In this document: positions 57,252 to 64,000 of the stretch, in pieces
Layout: each line of letters starts with the position of its first letter
How positions within the stretch are numbered: the first letter of the stretch is position 1
Assembly: GCF_900091525.1 (NCBI RefSeq)
Contig: NZ_FMCU01000016.1
Span: forward strand, 62,001-126,000
Reading direction: 5' to 3'
Length of the DNA stretch: 64,000 nucleotides
Source: Micromonospora matsumotoense
Lineage (GTDB): Bacteria; Actinomycetota; Actinomycetes; Mycobacteriales; Micromonosporaceae
The notes under the pieces: model-generated
The model's input: the letters and a program-made list of their open reading frames with translations, nothing else
What the model was told of the DNA's origin: nothing
Databases searched by the model: none
Translations under genes and position numbers: made by a program

Positions 57252-58931
57252 GTGCCGTACCAGGGTCTGCCCGTCGCCGTGCGGGACCGCCGTCCCCCCG
57301 TCGCCGGTGCCCCGCTGTGGTGCAACGCCCACGACTACGGGTTGACCGGTGACGGGGTGACCAACGACCAGCCGGCGCTGGCCGCCCTGGTGGACCGGCT
57401 CGGTGCCGGCTACGCGGCCGACGGGCGGGCCCGGGTGATCTGGTGCCCGCCGGGGATCTACTCCATCCGGGACGCCGGCACGGTGTGGCGCAGCGGGGTG
57501 TCGCTGATCGGCGCCGGCCCGGCCGCCACCCGGTTCCTGCTCAGCAACGAGGGCAACCGCAGCGAGCCGACCCCGCTGGCGTTCTGGACGGTGCTCCAGC
57601 ACGGCGCGGACCGGGACCGGCACATCGCCGACTGCACCTTCGCCGACTTCGAGATCGACGGCTCCGGGGTGGCCATGGCCGAGTACAACTACCTGGCCAA
57701 GGGCCTCGGGTTGCAGTACGTGGTACGCGGGGTGTTCCGCAACCTCTACATCCACCACACCGGAGCGAGCGGGCTGGGTTGCGACTTCCTCCAGGACACC
57801 CTGGTCGACGGGGTGGTGGTGGTCGGCTGCGGCCGGCTGGACAACGGTGAGCAGATGGGCGGCGCGGGCATCGGCATCGGCATCGGCGGTTGGGGAGACA
57901 TGGAACGCCTGACCATCGCCAACTGCACCGCCCTCGCCAACGGCACCAACGGCATCTTCCTCGAACTCCAGAAGGACTACTGGACGCCGCCGCGCGGCTA
58001 CCGGATCATCGGCTGCCACAGCCAGGGCAACCGCTTCGGCATCTCGGACTGGGGTGCCGACGGGCTGATCGTCACCGGTTGCACGATGACCGGCAACCTG
58101 GAGGCCGGCTACGACGTGTCCGGCAACGGCACCGCCGGGGTCGCCGGCCGCGGCGGCCTGCTCACCGACTGCGTCATCGACGGCAACGTGGGCGACGGGA
58201 TCAGCGTGGGCAACACCCCGGGGCCGTACACGGTGCGGGGCAACCGGATCAGCAGCAACGGCGGTTACGGCTACCACCAGCACGATCTGGGGCGTGGCTA
58301 CCCGCACCCGGCGCAGGACGTGGTGGTGGAGAGCAACGAGTTCTGGGGCAACGGCCTGGACGCCATCCGGGTGGACCGGCCGATGACCGACGCGATGCTG
58401 CTCGACAACCGGATCCGCAACAACGGTCGGCAGTGCGCCGAGGCGTCCAGCGGTGGCGGAGAGTCGGTCCGCTACGCCGAACGGTCCGTGGTCGACCGCT
58501 CGGCGACCTGGGCGCAGGACAGCCACCGGGGCAAGGTGCTGCGGGTCGGCCGGCGGGTGGCGGTGGTGGCCGCCAACACCGCCACCGAGCTGCACCTCGC
58601 CCCGGTACGTCCGGACGCCTACTCCGGCTGGAGCGGGGACACCCCGCTGCCCGGCACCCCGTACGAGTTGCCGGCCGGGCCACCGACCCGGGCCGGCATC
58701 GCGATCCACGCCGCGTTCGATTCGGCGACGGTGCGGGGCAACCGGATCTGGGACAACCACCCCGAGCGCACCCAGACCCACGGGTTCTGGATCACCGCCC
58801 GGGGCAGTTGTGTCGCCTGCCGGGTGGAGGACAACGACCTGGCCGGCAACGCCGTGGCGGCCATCCGGCTGGACACCCCACCGGTCGGTGGGCGCTGGAA
58901 CCGCAACCACGGCGACCAGGACTGGGACTGA
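57252..58931 (+). CDS. Right-handed parallel beta-helix repeat protein
   Basis: A 559-aa beta-helix protein of the pectate-lyase superfamily. The N-terminal block AHDYGLTGDGVTNDQPAL is the typical start of these proteins. Many short repeats follow with xVxGxxx(x)NxxxGI spacing, such as IANCTALANGTNGIFLELQK, VTGCTMTGNLEAGYDVSGNG and VRGNRISSNGGYGYHQHD. It may bind or cleave polysaccharide. No signal peptide is visible, which is odd for a carbohydrate-active protein. GTG start with GAGGAG upstream. It is a single gene between the bkd terminator and the transpeptidase gene. Confidence 0.85.
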   Translation: MPYQGLPVAVRDRRPPVAGAPLWCNAHDYGLTGDGVTNDQPALAALVDRLGAGYAADGRARVIWCPPGIYSIRDAGTVWRSGVSLIGAGPAATRFLLSNEGNRSEPTPLAFWTVLQHGADRDRHIADCTFADFEIDGSGVAMAEYNYLAKGLGLQYVVRGVFRNLYIHHTGASGLGCDFLQDTLVDGVVVVGCGRLDNGEQMGGAGIGIGIGGWGDMERLTIANCTALANGTNGIFLELQKDYWTPPRGYRIIGCHSQGNRFGISDWGADGLIVTGCTMTGNLEAGYDVSGNGTAGVAGRGGLLTDCVIDGNVGDGISVGNTPGPYTVRGNRISSNGGYGYHQHDLGRGYPHPAQDVVVESNEFWGNGLDAIRVDRPMTDAMLLDNRIRNNGRQCAEASSGGGESVRYAERSVVDRSATWAQDSHRGKVLRVGRRVAVVAANTATELHLAPVRPDAYSGWSGDTPLPGTPYELPAGPPTRAGIAIHAAFDSATVRGNRIWDNHPERTQTHGFWITARGSCVACRVEDNDLAGNAVAAIRLDTPPVGGRWNRNHGDQDWD

Positions 58932-59108
58932 CGATCCGTGCCGGCCCGGCGCGGACGATCCCGGACATCGGTGCCGCCCGACCCCGTCCGGCACCGGCGG
59001 GGCCGATAAGCCCGGCCGTTGCCCACCCGGTTCCCCGAAAGCGTGACCCGGCCCGAGAAACGCCGTACAGAATGTGGCCAAGGGGACCGGAAATGGGGGG
59101 GACGGAAT

Positions 59109-60377
59109 ATGGACGTGAGGCGGCGATTGACGCTTTTGGCGGTGACCATCGCAGCCACACCGTTGGTCCTCGGCGGATGTACCGCCGAGCGGAAGCCGGC
59201 GGCCGGGGCGGCACCCGGCGGGACGGCGGCCCCCACGGTGTCGGTGACCCCCGCCGATCGGGCGAAGGACGTACCGGTCAGCGCGGAGGTCGGCACCACC
59301 GTCAACAACGGGCGGGTGACCAGCGTGAAGCTCACCGACGACAGGGGGAAGACCGTCGTCGGTGAGCCGAGGGAGGACGGGTCGAGCTGGGTGCCGGCGG
59401 CCCCGTTGGGCGGTGGCCGGACCTATACCGCAGAGGTGACCGCGACCGGCGACGCGGGCCGGACGACCGTCGGGCGCACCACGTTCACCACGGCGACGAA
59501 TACCACCCGGCAGGCGTTGACCAGCGTGCTCTATTTCGCCGGCAACCAGACGTACGGCACCGCGATGCCGGTGACGGTGGCGTTTGAACCGGCAATTCCC
59601 AAAGCGGCCAGGGCGGCCGTGCAGCGACGATTGTTCGTGAAGACCGATCCGCCCCAGCCGGGCACCTGGTCGTGGCTGGAGGACGGCAGTCAGGTCTACT
59701 ACCGCGCGCCCGACTTTTGGCGCAGCGGGACGACGGTCAGCGTCCGGTCCGCGCTCGAAGGGCTGCCGATCGGCAAGGAGTACGTGGGTGACGCCGACCG
59801 GCGGTCCACCTCGAAGATCGGTCGGCAGGTCGCCCTGGACATCGACAACGCCACCAAGCAGATGTCGGTCTTCCAGGACGGCAAGCTGGTCCGCCGGATC
59901 CCGGTCAGTCTCGGCAAGCCGAGCACCCCGAGTTCCAGCGGCAAGATGGTGATCATGGAGAAGCACCAGCAGACCCGCTTCGACACCCGGGGCGAGCCCG
60001 ACGGCGGCTACGTGGTCGACGTCGAGGACGCCCAGCGCCTCACCTGGGGCGGCGAGTTCATCCACGCCGCACCGTGGTCGGAGGGGGACCAGGGCTACAC
60101 CAACGTCTCGCACGGCTGCGCCAACGTGTCGTCCACCGCCGCGGACTGGCTGATGGGTGTCACCCAGGTTGGCGACCTGGTCACCGTGAAGGGCACCGAG
60201 GTGCCGCTGCGGCCGGGCAACGGCTGGACGGCCTGGAACACCAGCTGGGCCGAGTTCGCCAGGGGCAGCGCGCTGCCCGTACCGCCGGGGCTGAAGCCGG
60301 CGCCCAGCACGAGCCCGCCGCATCCGGGGGCGGTCGCCGGTGGCTCGTCGCCCGCGCCGTCGGCCAGCGGCGGCTGA
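59109..60377 (+). CDS. L,D-transpeptidase lipoprotein with Ig-like domain(s)
   Basis: A 422-aa lipoprotein. Basic MDVRRRLTLLAVT is followed by a hydrophobic core and the lipobox LVLGGC (C ~25). Two Ig-like domains (VSVTPADRAKDVPVSAEVGT; RTYTAEVTAT) precede a YkuD catalytic domain with the active Cys in SHGCANVS and the upstream His in GGEFIHAAPW. It forms 3-3 cross-links in peptidoglycan, like mycobacterial LdtB-type enzymes. The tail is Pro/Ser-rich. The ATG has GGGGGGAC just upstream. A strong 22-bp hairpin terminates the transcript. Confidence 0.93.
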   Translation: MDVRRRLTLLAVTIAATPLVLGGCTAERKPAAGAAPGGTAAPTVSVTPADRAKDVPVSAEVGTTVNNGRVTSVKLTDDRGKTVVGEPREDGSSWVPAAPLGGGRTYTAEVTATGDAGRTTVGRTTFTTATNTTRQALTSVLYFAGNQTYGTAMPVTVAFEPAIPKAARAAVQRRLFVKTDPPQPGTWSWLEDGSQVYYRAPDFWRSGTTVSVRSALEGLPIGKEYVGDADRRSTSKIGRQVALDIDNATKQMSVFQDGKLVRRIPVSLGKPSTPSSSGKMVIMEKHQQTRFDTRGEPDGGYVVDVEDAQRLTWGGEFIHAAPWSEGDQGYTNVSHGCANVSSTAADWLMGVTQVGDLVTVKGTEVPLRPGNGWTAWNTSWAEFARGSALPVPPGLKPAPSTSPPHPGAVAGGSSPAPSASGG

Positions 60378-60397
60378 CGACCGACCGGGAAGCAACG

Positions 60398-60443
60398 ATG
60401 CGGGTGCGACCGGTCCGTCACGACGGACCGGTCGCACCCGCAT
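60398..60443 (+). terminator. Terminator hairpin of the L,D-transpeptidase gene (perfect 22-bp arms)
   Basis: Arms 60398-60419 and 60422-60443 are exact inverted repeats with 2 bases between, 21 bases after the stop. It is among the strongest hairpins in the window. Confidence 0.85.
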
Positions 60444-60546
60444 CACCCGACTCCACCCTGAGAAGGAGTCGGGGTCGGCTCCGGGGCGACCCTGGGACTA
60501 CCCGGAAACCCACCTCTGGCAGGGCGGAAACGTCGGGGGTGGGGGC

Positions 60547-60552
60547 TAGATT
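60547..60552 (+). promoter_or_regulatory. -10 box TAGATT, leaderless start
   Basis: TAGATT ends 6 nt before the ATG at 60559. Confidence 0.5.
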
Positions 60553-60558
60553 CGGGGC

Positions 60559-60927
60559 ATGACGCAGGGAGAGGACCGGTTCCACGTGCGGCTCCGGGTG
60601 GCCGACGACGTGGTCGAGGTGCGCGTGGTGGGCGAGATCGACATTGCCACCGTCGGCGAGTTCCGGGTGGCACTCTGGGCCGCGCCGGCCCGTCCGCTGC
60701 TGCGGCTCGACCTCTCCGGCGTCCGGGTGCTCTCCGCCGCCGGGGTGCGGGCGCTGGTCGCCGCCCACCTGCGGGTCCGGGCCCGGGGCGGCGAACTGGT
60801 CGTGGTCGACCCCGATCCGGTGGTCGCCCGGGTGCTGCGGGCCACCGGCCTGCACCGGATCATCGCGGTCCGACACGGCGACGCCCCGGTCGGGGTCAGG
60901 TCCCGCCCGCTGGCGGCCTGCGCCTGA
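60559..60927 (+). CDS. STAS-domain anti-sigma factor antagonist
   Basis: A 122-aa SpoIIAA-like protein. The core DLSGVRVLSAAGVRALVAAH has the Asp-Ser motif, and a Ser/Ala stretch sits where the phosphorylated Ser normally lies (here LSAAGVR; the phospho-acceptor may be S in LSA). The C-terminal helix LRATGLHRIIAV is typical. It would bind an anti-sigma kinase and release a sigma factor; partners are not nearby. Leaderless promoter with a -10 box 6 nt before the ATG. Confidence 0.85.
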   Translation: MTQGEDRFHVRLRVADDVVEVRVVGEIDIATVGEFRVALWAAPARPLLRLDLSGVRVLSAAGVRALVAAHLRVRARGGELVVVDPDPVVARVLRATGLHRIIAVRHGDAPVGVRSRPLAACA

Positions 60928-61045
60928 CGGGCCACCGGGGCCGTCGACCTGTCCGCGTCCCGTCCGCCGGTGTTCCTCCCGGCCGCGTCGGGTCGGGCGG
61001 CGCGGCGGCGGGGCCGCCGGCCGGTGCCGGCGACCCCGCCGGTGG

Positions 61046-61429
61046 TCAGCGGACGCCGAGCAGGTCGACGACGAAGACCAGGGTCTCGTTCGGCTTGATG
61101 ACGCCGCCCGCGCCCCGGCTGCCGTAGCCCAGGTGCGGCGGGATGGTGAGCCGGCGACGGCCGCCGACCTTCATGCCCACCACGCCCTGGTCCCAGCCGG
61201 CGATGACCTGGCCGCCGCCGAGCGGGAACTCGAAGGCCTCGCCCCGGTTCCAGGAGGCGTCGAACTCGCGCCCGGTGGAGTGGGACACCCCGACGTAGTG
61301 CACGTTGGCGACCTGGCCCGGACGGGCCTCGGGACCCTCGCCGACGGTGAGGTCCTCGATGACGAGGTCGGCCGGGGCGGCTCCCTCGATCGGGCCGATC
61401 TCCGGCTTGCCTGCCTGGGGCGTGTTCAT
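61046..61429 (-). CDS. FKBP-type peptidyl-prolyl cis-trans isomerase
   Basis: A 127-aa cytoplasmic FKBP. Conserved segments are DLVIEDLTVGEGPEARPGQV, VHYVGVSHSTGREFDASWNR, the drug/substrate pocket FEFPLGGGQVIAGWDQGVVG and IPPHLGYGSRGAGGVIKPNE, then LVFVVDLLGV. It helps protein folding at prolyl bonds. The ATG at 61429 has GGAGGAGAT upstream. An upstream hairpin pair separates it from DoxX. Confidence 0.95.
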   Translation of the reverse strand: MNTPQAGKPEIGPIEGAAPADLVIEDLTVGEGPEARPGQVANVHYVGVSHSTGREFDASWNRGEAFEFPLGGGQVIAGWDQGVVGMKVGGRRRLTIPPHLGYGSRGAGGVIKPNETLVFVVDLLGVR

Positions 61430-61497
61430 TGCTGATCTCCTCCGTCGTCGCGATCGTCCGGTCGGTGTCGATCCTGCCCGATCGCGACCGACCGATT

Positions 61498-61527
61498 CCC
61501 GGGGGTCCCGGAGCCGGGACCCCCGGG
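61498..61527 (-). terminator. Second hairpin between DoxX and FKBP genes
   Basis: Perfect 14-bp GC-rich arms (61498-61511 and 61514-61527). Together with 61538-61580 it forms a tandem hairpin after DoxX, or it may sit in the FKBP leader. Confidence 0.55.
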
Positions 61528-61537
61528 CGGGGTGGAC

Positions 61538-61580
61538 GCGCGGCAGGGGCGCCACCGTCGAGGTGGCGCCCCTGCCGCGC
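61538..61580 (-). terminator. Terminator hairpin of the DoxX gene (19-bp arms)
   Basis: Exact 19-bp arms (61538-61556 and 61562-61580) with a 5-nt loop, 20 bases beyond the DoxX stop. Confidence 0.82.
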
Positions 61581-61599
61581 GGTCGGCTGCCGAGGCCGG

Positions 61600-62157
61600 T
61601 TACCTGAGCCAGCCGAACCGGCGCACCAGCGGGAGCGTGGCCCAGACCCGGCCGAGGCCGAGGGTGTTCCCCGCGCCGACCAGGGCGAGACCGGCCAGCA
61701 CCGCGGCGTAGATCAGGTGGTCGTCCATGAAGGGGTTGTTCTCGGGGGGCAGGACGGCGGTCCACATCAGCACCATGAGCAGGCCACCGGCGGCTGCGGC
61801 GAGCCGCATCCCGATGCCGAGCAGCAGGGCCACCCCGATGCCGGCCAGGCCGATCATGAACAGCCAGTCGGCCCAGGCCGCCCCGGCGATGTCCTGGTAG
61901 AGCCCCTGGAACGGACCCTTCGCGCCGAAGGCGAGGAAACCCTTGGTCGGGCTGCCACCGTTGATCCAGGCGTTCTTCGTCGCGGTCTCGTGGCCGAGGC
62001 CGAAGAGCTTGTCCAGGAAGGCCCAGAGGAAGATCCAGCCGAGGGCGATCCGGGTTCCGGCCCAGACGTACCGGGCGGCGCGCTGGCGGGTGGTCTCGGT
62101 TCCGGCCGCCGGTGCGATGGTCCTGGCGGTGGTGTTCCGCTCGGTCGTCGCGGTCAT
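61600..62157 (-). CDS. DoxX family membrane protein
   Basis: A 185-aa protein with four membrane segments: YVWAGTRIALGWIFLWAFLD near 30-50, DWLFMIGLAGIGVALLLGIG, AAAAGGLLMVLMWTAVL and HLIYAAVLAGLALVGAG. DoxX-type proteins are linked to thiosulfate oxidation, redox balance and membrane-associated oxidoreductase complexes. The exact role is unclear. The ATG 62157 is chosen over GTG 62166, both plausible. It has its own strong terminator. Confidence 0.85.
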   Translation of the reverse strand: MTATTERNTTARTIAPAAGTETTRQRAARYVWAGTRIALGWIFLWAFLDKLFGLGHETATKNAWINGGSPTKGFLAFGAKGPFQGLYQDIAGAAWADWLFMIGLAGIGVALLLGIGMRLAAAAGGLLMVLMWTAVLPPENNPFMDDHLIYAAVLAGLALVGAGNTLGLGRVWATLPLVRRFGWLR

Positions 62158-62388
62158 GGTCTCCACGTCCCTTCTCTGCCTGGCACCGCACTTCCCGGTG
62201 GCAGTTCCATTCCACTCCGGTGGCGGCCGTCCCGGCAGGGCCGACGGTCCGTGCCGCAGCAGGACCTAAGTCCCCTGGTTCGGGCGTCCGGACGGGACCT
62301 TCGGCCCCGGCGGCCCCGGTCCGTCCGCCTCTGCCCCGGCCGGTCGGGCCGGCCCTAACGTCGGCCGGGAGAGCCCGAGGAGGCCGTG

Positions 62389-63087
62389 ATGAGGACGTGG
62401 CAGGTGGACGACGTGATGACCCGGGAGGTCGCCACGGTGGGGGAGGAGACCCCCTACCGGGCGATCGTCGACGTGCTGATCCGGCGCGGCATCAGCGCGG
62501 TGCCGGTGGTGGACGGGTTCCGTCGCGTGCGGGGGGTGGTGTCCGAGGCGGACCTGCTGCACAAGGTGGAGCACTCCGGGGCGCAGGAGGAACGGCGGGT
62601 CTTCGCCGGGCGACGGCGTCGGGTGTCCCGGGAGAAGGCCGAGGCGCTGCTGGCCGGGGAGTTGATGACCGCGCCGGCCGTCACCACCCACCCGGGGGCG
62701 TCGCTGCCGGCGGCGGCCCGGCTGATGGACCGGGAGGCGGTCAAGCGGCTGCCGGTCCTCGACGACCTCGGCCGGCTGGTCGGCATCGTGACCCGCAGCG
62801 ACCTGCTCCGGGTGCACCTGCGCAGCGACGCCGAGATCCGCCAGGACGTGGTGCAGGAGGTGCTGCGGCGGGTGCTGGCCGTCCGGGACGGCCTGGTCAC
62901 CGTGCAGGTCCGCGACGGCGCGGTGGTGCTGGACGGCCGATTGGACCGGCGGACCGCCGCCGAGTTGGCGGTGAAGCTCGCCGGCCAGGTCAGCGGGGTG
63001 GTCCAGGTCACCAGCACCATCGGGTACGACGTGGACGACGCCGGCCTGGTGGAGCGCCCGACGGGCGGGGTCACCCCGGTGGCCTGA
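62389..63087 (+). CDS. CBS-domain pair plus BON domain protein
   Basis: A 232-aa protein. CBS domain 1 covers ~5-65 (VDDVMTREVATVGEETPYRA, GVVSEADLLHKV) and CBS 2 ~90-140 (LMTAPAVTTHPGASLPAAAR, GIVTRSDLLRVH). A BON (OsmY/phospholipid-binding) domain covers ~150-215 (VLAVRDGLVTVQVRDGAVVL). CBS pairs sense adenosine nucleotides; similar actinobacterial proteins are linked to dormancy. The ATG 62389 is chosen because GAGGAGG lies 5 nt upstream; the GTG at 62386 is too close to it. Confidence 0.88.
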   Translation: MRTWQVDDVMTREVATVGEETPYRAIVDVLIRRGISAVPVVDGFRRVRGVVSEADLLHKVEHSGAQEERRVFAGRRRRVSREKAEALLAGELMTAPAVTTHPGASLPAAARLMDREAVKRLPVLDDLGRLVGIVTRSDLLRVHLRSDAEIRQDVVQEVLRRVLAVRDGLVTVQVRDGAVVLDGRLDRRTAAELAVKLAGQVSGVVQVTSTIGYDVDDAGLVERPTGGVTPVA

Positions 63088-63238
63088 CCGGCACCCCCGG
63101 CCGGCCCGTCCACGCCGACCCGCGTGTCGTCGGCCTGTCCACGCCGGCCTGTCCCACGTCCGGACGGGCCGGCGGCAGGGCACGACTCTGCCGGCCCGTC
63201 CGCGCCGGGTCCGCGGCGACCTGGGCGACGGCGGGGGC

Positions 63239-63955
63239 TCACACCAGGGTCGAGAGCTGGGCGGTGAGCAGGGCGGGGGCCTCGGCCAGCGACGGGCCGT
63301 ACCAGGTGAGATGCCGGCCGGAGACCAGCGCGCAGTCGACGCCGGGGAAGGCGTCCGGCCCGTCCGTGGCGGTGAACGCGTACGGCTCGTCGGGGAGCAC
63401 CACCAGGTCGGGGCGGCGGGCCCGCAGCGCGTCGAGGTCGGGGCGCGGATAGCGTTCGGGGTCGTCGTCGTACAGGTTGACCACGCCGAGCCGGCGCAAC
63501 ACGTCCCCGGCGAAGGTGTCCCCGCCGAGCACCACCCACGGCCGACGCCACACCGGCACCACGGCCCGGCGTGTCCCGGCCTCGGCGACCGGTGCGGCCC
63601 AGGCCCGGCGGGCGTCGGTCAGCCACCCCGGCTCCCCGGTCACCCCCAGCGCGGCGAGCACCCCGGCCAGCTCGTCCAGGGCCTGCGGCACGGTGCGCGG
63701 GTAGGTGACCAGAACCGGCACCCCGGCCGCGGTGAGCGCGTCCGCGTCGACCCGCCGGTTCTCCTCGACGTTGAGCAGCACCAGGTCCGGCCGCAGCGCC
63801 CGGACCCGGTCCAGGTCGGGGTACTTGCTGCCACCGACCCGGGCCACGTCCAGCCCCGCCGGGTGGACGCACCAGTCGGTCGCGCCGACCAGCAGCTCCG
63901 GCACGGTCGCCGCCACCGCCTCGGTCAGCGACGGCACCAACGAGACCACCCGCAT
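63239..63955 (-). CDS. Helical-backbone metal receptor / BtuF-like substrate-binding protein
   Basis: A 238-aa protein of the cobalamin/siderophore-binding (periplasmic-binding III) fold. It starts RVVSLVPSLTEAVAATVPEL, has GGSKYPDLDRVRALRPDLVL, GVPVLVTYPRTVPQALDELA, VVLGGDTFAGDVL and RRPDLVVLPDEPYAF. No signal peptide or lipobox is visible, so it may be cytoplasmic and act as a metal or cofactor receptor and not as an uptake protein. The ATG has GGAGAG upstream. It converges on the CBS/BON gene. Confidence 0.82.
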   Translation of the reverse strand: MRVVSLVPSLTEAVAATVPELLVGATDWCVHPAGLDVARVGGSKYPDLDRVRALRPDLVLLNVEENRRVDADALTAAGVPVLVTYPRTVPQALDELAGVLAALGVTGEPGWLTDARRAWAAPVAEAGTRRAVVPVWRRPWVVLGGDTFAGDVLRRLGVVNLYDDDPERYPRPDLDALRARRPDLVVLPDEPYAFTATDGPDAFPGVDCALVSGRHLTWYGPSLAEAPALLTAQLSTLV

Positions 63956-64000
63956 CCCGTGCTCTCCTGTCCTCAGCGTGGGGCGGCGCTCGCGACCGCC

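Noticed and set aside
56826..60446. 1206-residue minus-strand frame
   Set aside because: Antisense to the E2, beta-helix and L,D-transpeptidase genes, all of which have clear motifs.

Overview
The window is very high-GC DNA with GTG and TTG starts, gene ends overlapping by 1-4 bases, several TANNNT -10 boxes placed 6-7 nt before start codons (leaderless mRNAs), and bkd, ligD-type and SARP genes. This points to a filamentous actinomycete. A Micromonosporaceae member (Micromonospora-like) is my inference from overall gene style, not a proven assignment.

Layout. 1-13.4 kb: end of an oligopeptide ABC ATPase, a cyclase/AAA ATPase facing a LAL-type LuxR regulator, a DUF5995 protein, an APH-like kinase, a small hypothetical gene, an APC permease, a 68-aa membrane protein and a helix-hairpin-helix membrane protein. 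13.7-43.3 kb: a large biosynthetic gene cluster. 43.5-64 kb: mostly housekeeping genes. These include glyA behind a ZTP-type riboswitch, a phosphoesterase, hemerythrin, NAD(P)HX dehydratase, a histidine phosphatase, a YciO/Sua5 protein, a GntR regulator, a LigD-type primase, Lrp plus the bkd E1alpha/E1beta/E2 operon, a beta-helix protein, an L,D-transpeptidase, a STAS protein, FKBP, DoxX, a CBS/BON protein and a metal-receptor protein.

The cluster. A SARP regulator overlaps a TcmI-type cyclase gene and diverges from an ACP-aromatase/cyclase fusion, a cupin, KSalpha and KSbeta. That is the whiE-type spore-pigment toolkit with the ACP and cyclase fused. After a 1.1-kb non-coding block comes a thirteen-gene, tightly packed run: acyl-ACP/CoA ligase, two ACPs, a KS with an altered catalytic triad, a KS-like fragment, a second ligase, a full KS, 4-hydroxymandelate synthase (HmaS), a PhyH-type Fe(II)/2OG oxygenase, a DUF3050 protein, an E1alpha/E1beta pair without E2, and an ATP-grasp-like enzyme. 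A minus-strand group (third AMP ligase, MFS exporter, SGNH hydrolase) and a plus-strand group (secreted SGNH hydrolase, P450, alpha/beta hydrolase, hydroxymandelate oxidase Hmo, aminotransferase HpgT) complete it.

How the genes may work together. HmaS, Hmo and HpgT form the known route from 4-hydroxyphenylpyruvate to 4-hydroxyphenylglycine (Hpg). No NRPS gene and no polyketide ketoreductase or dehydratase gene is in the window. The cluster therefore looks like an unreduced type II polyketide / hydroxyphenylglycine (or 4-hydroxybenzoyl) hybrid whose parts would be joined by ATP-grasp or AMP-forming ligases. The product is unknown to me, and this combination is the best candidate here for an undescribed system.

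The window also carries two families of dispersed palindromic repeats and several short tandem repeats that start at or near stop codons or form in-frame insertions.
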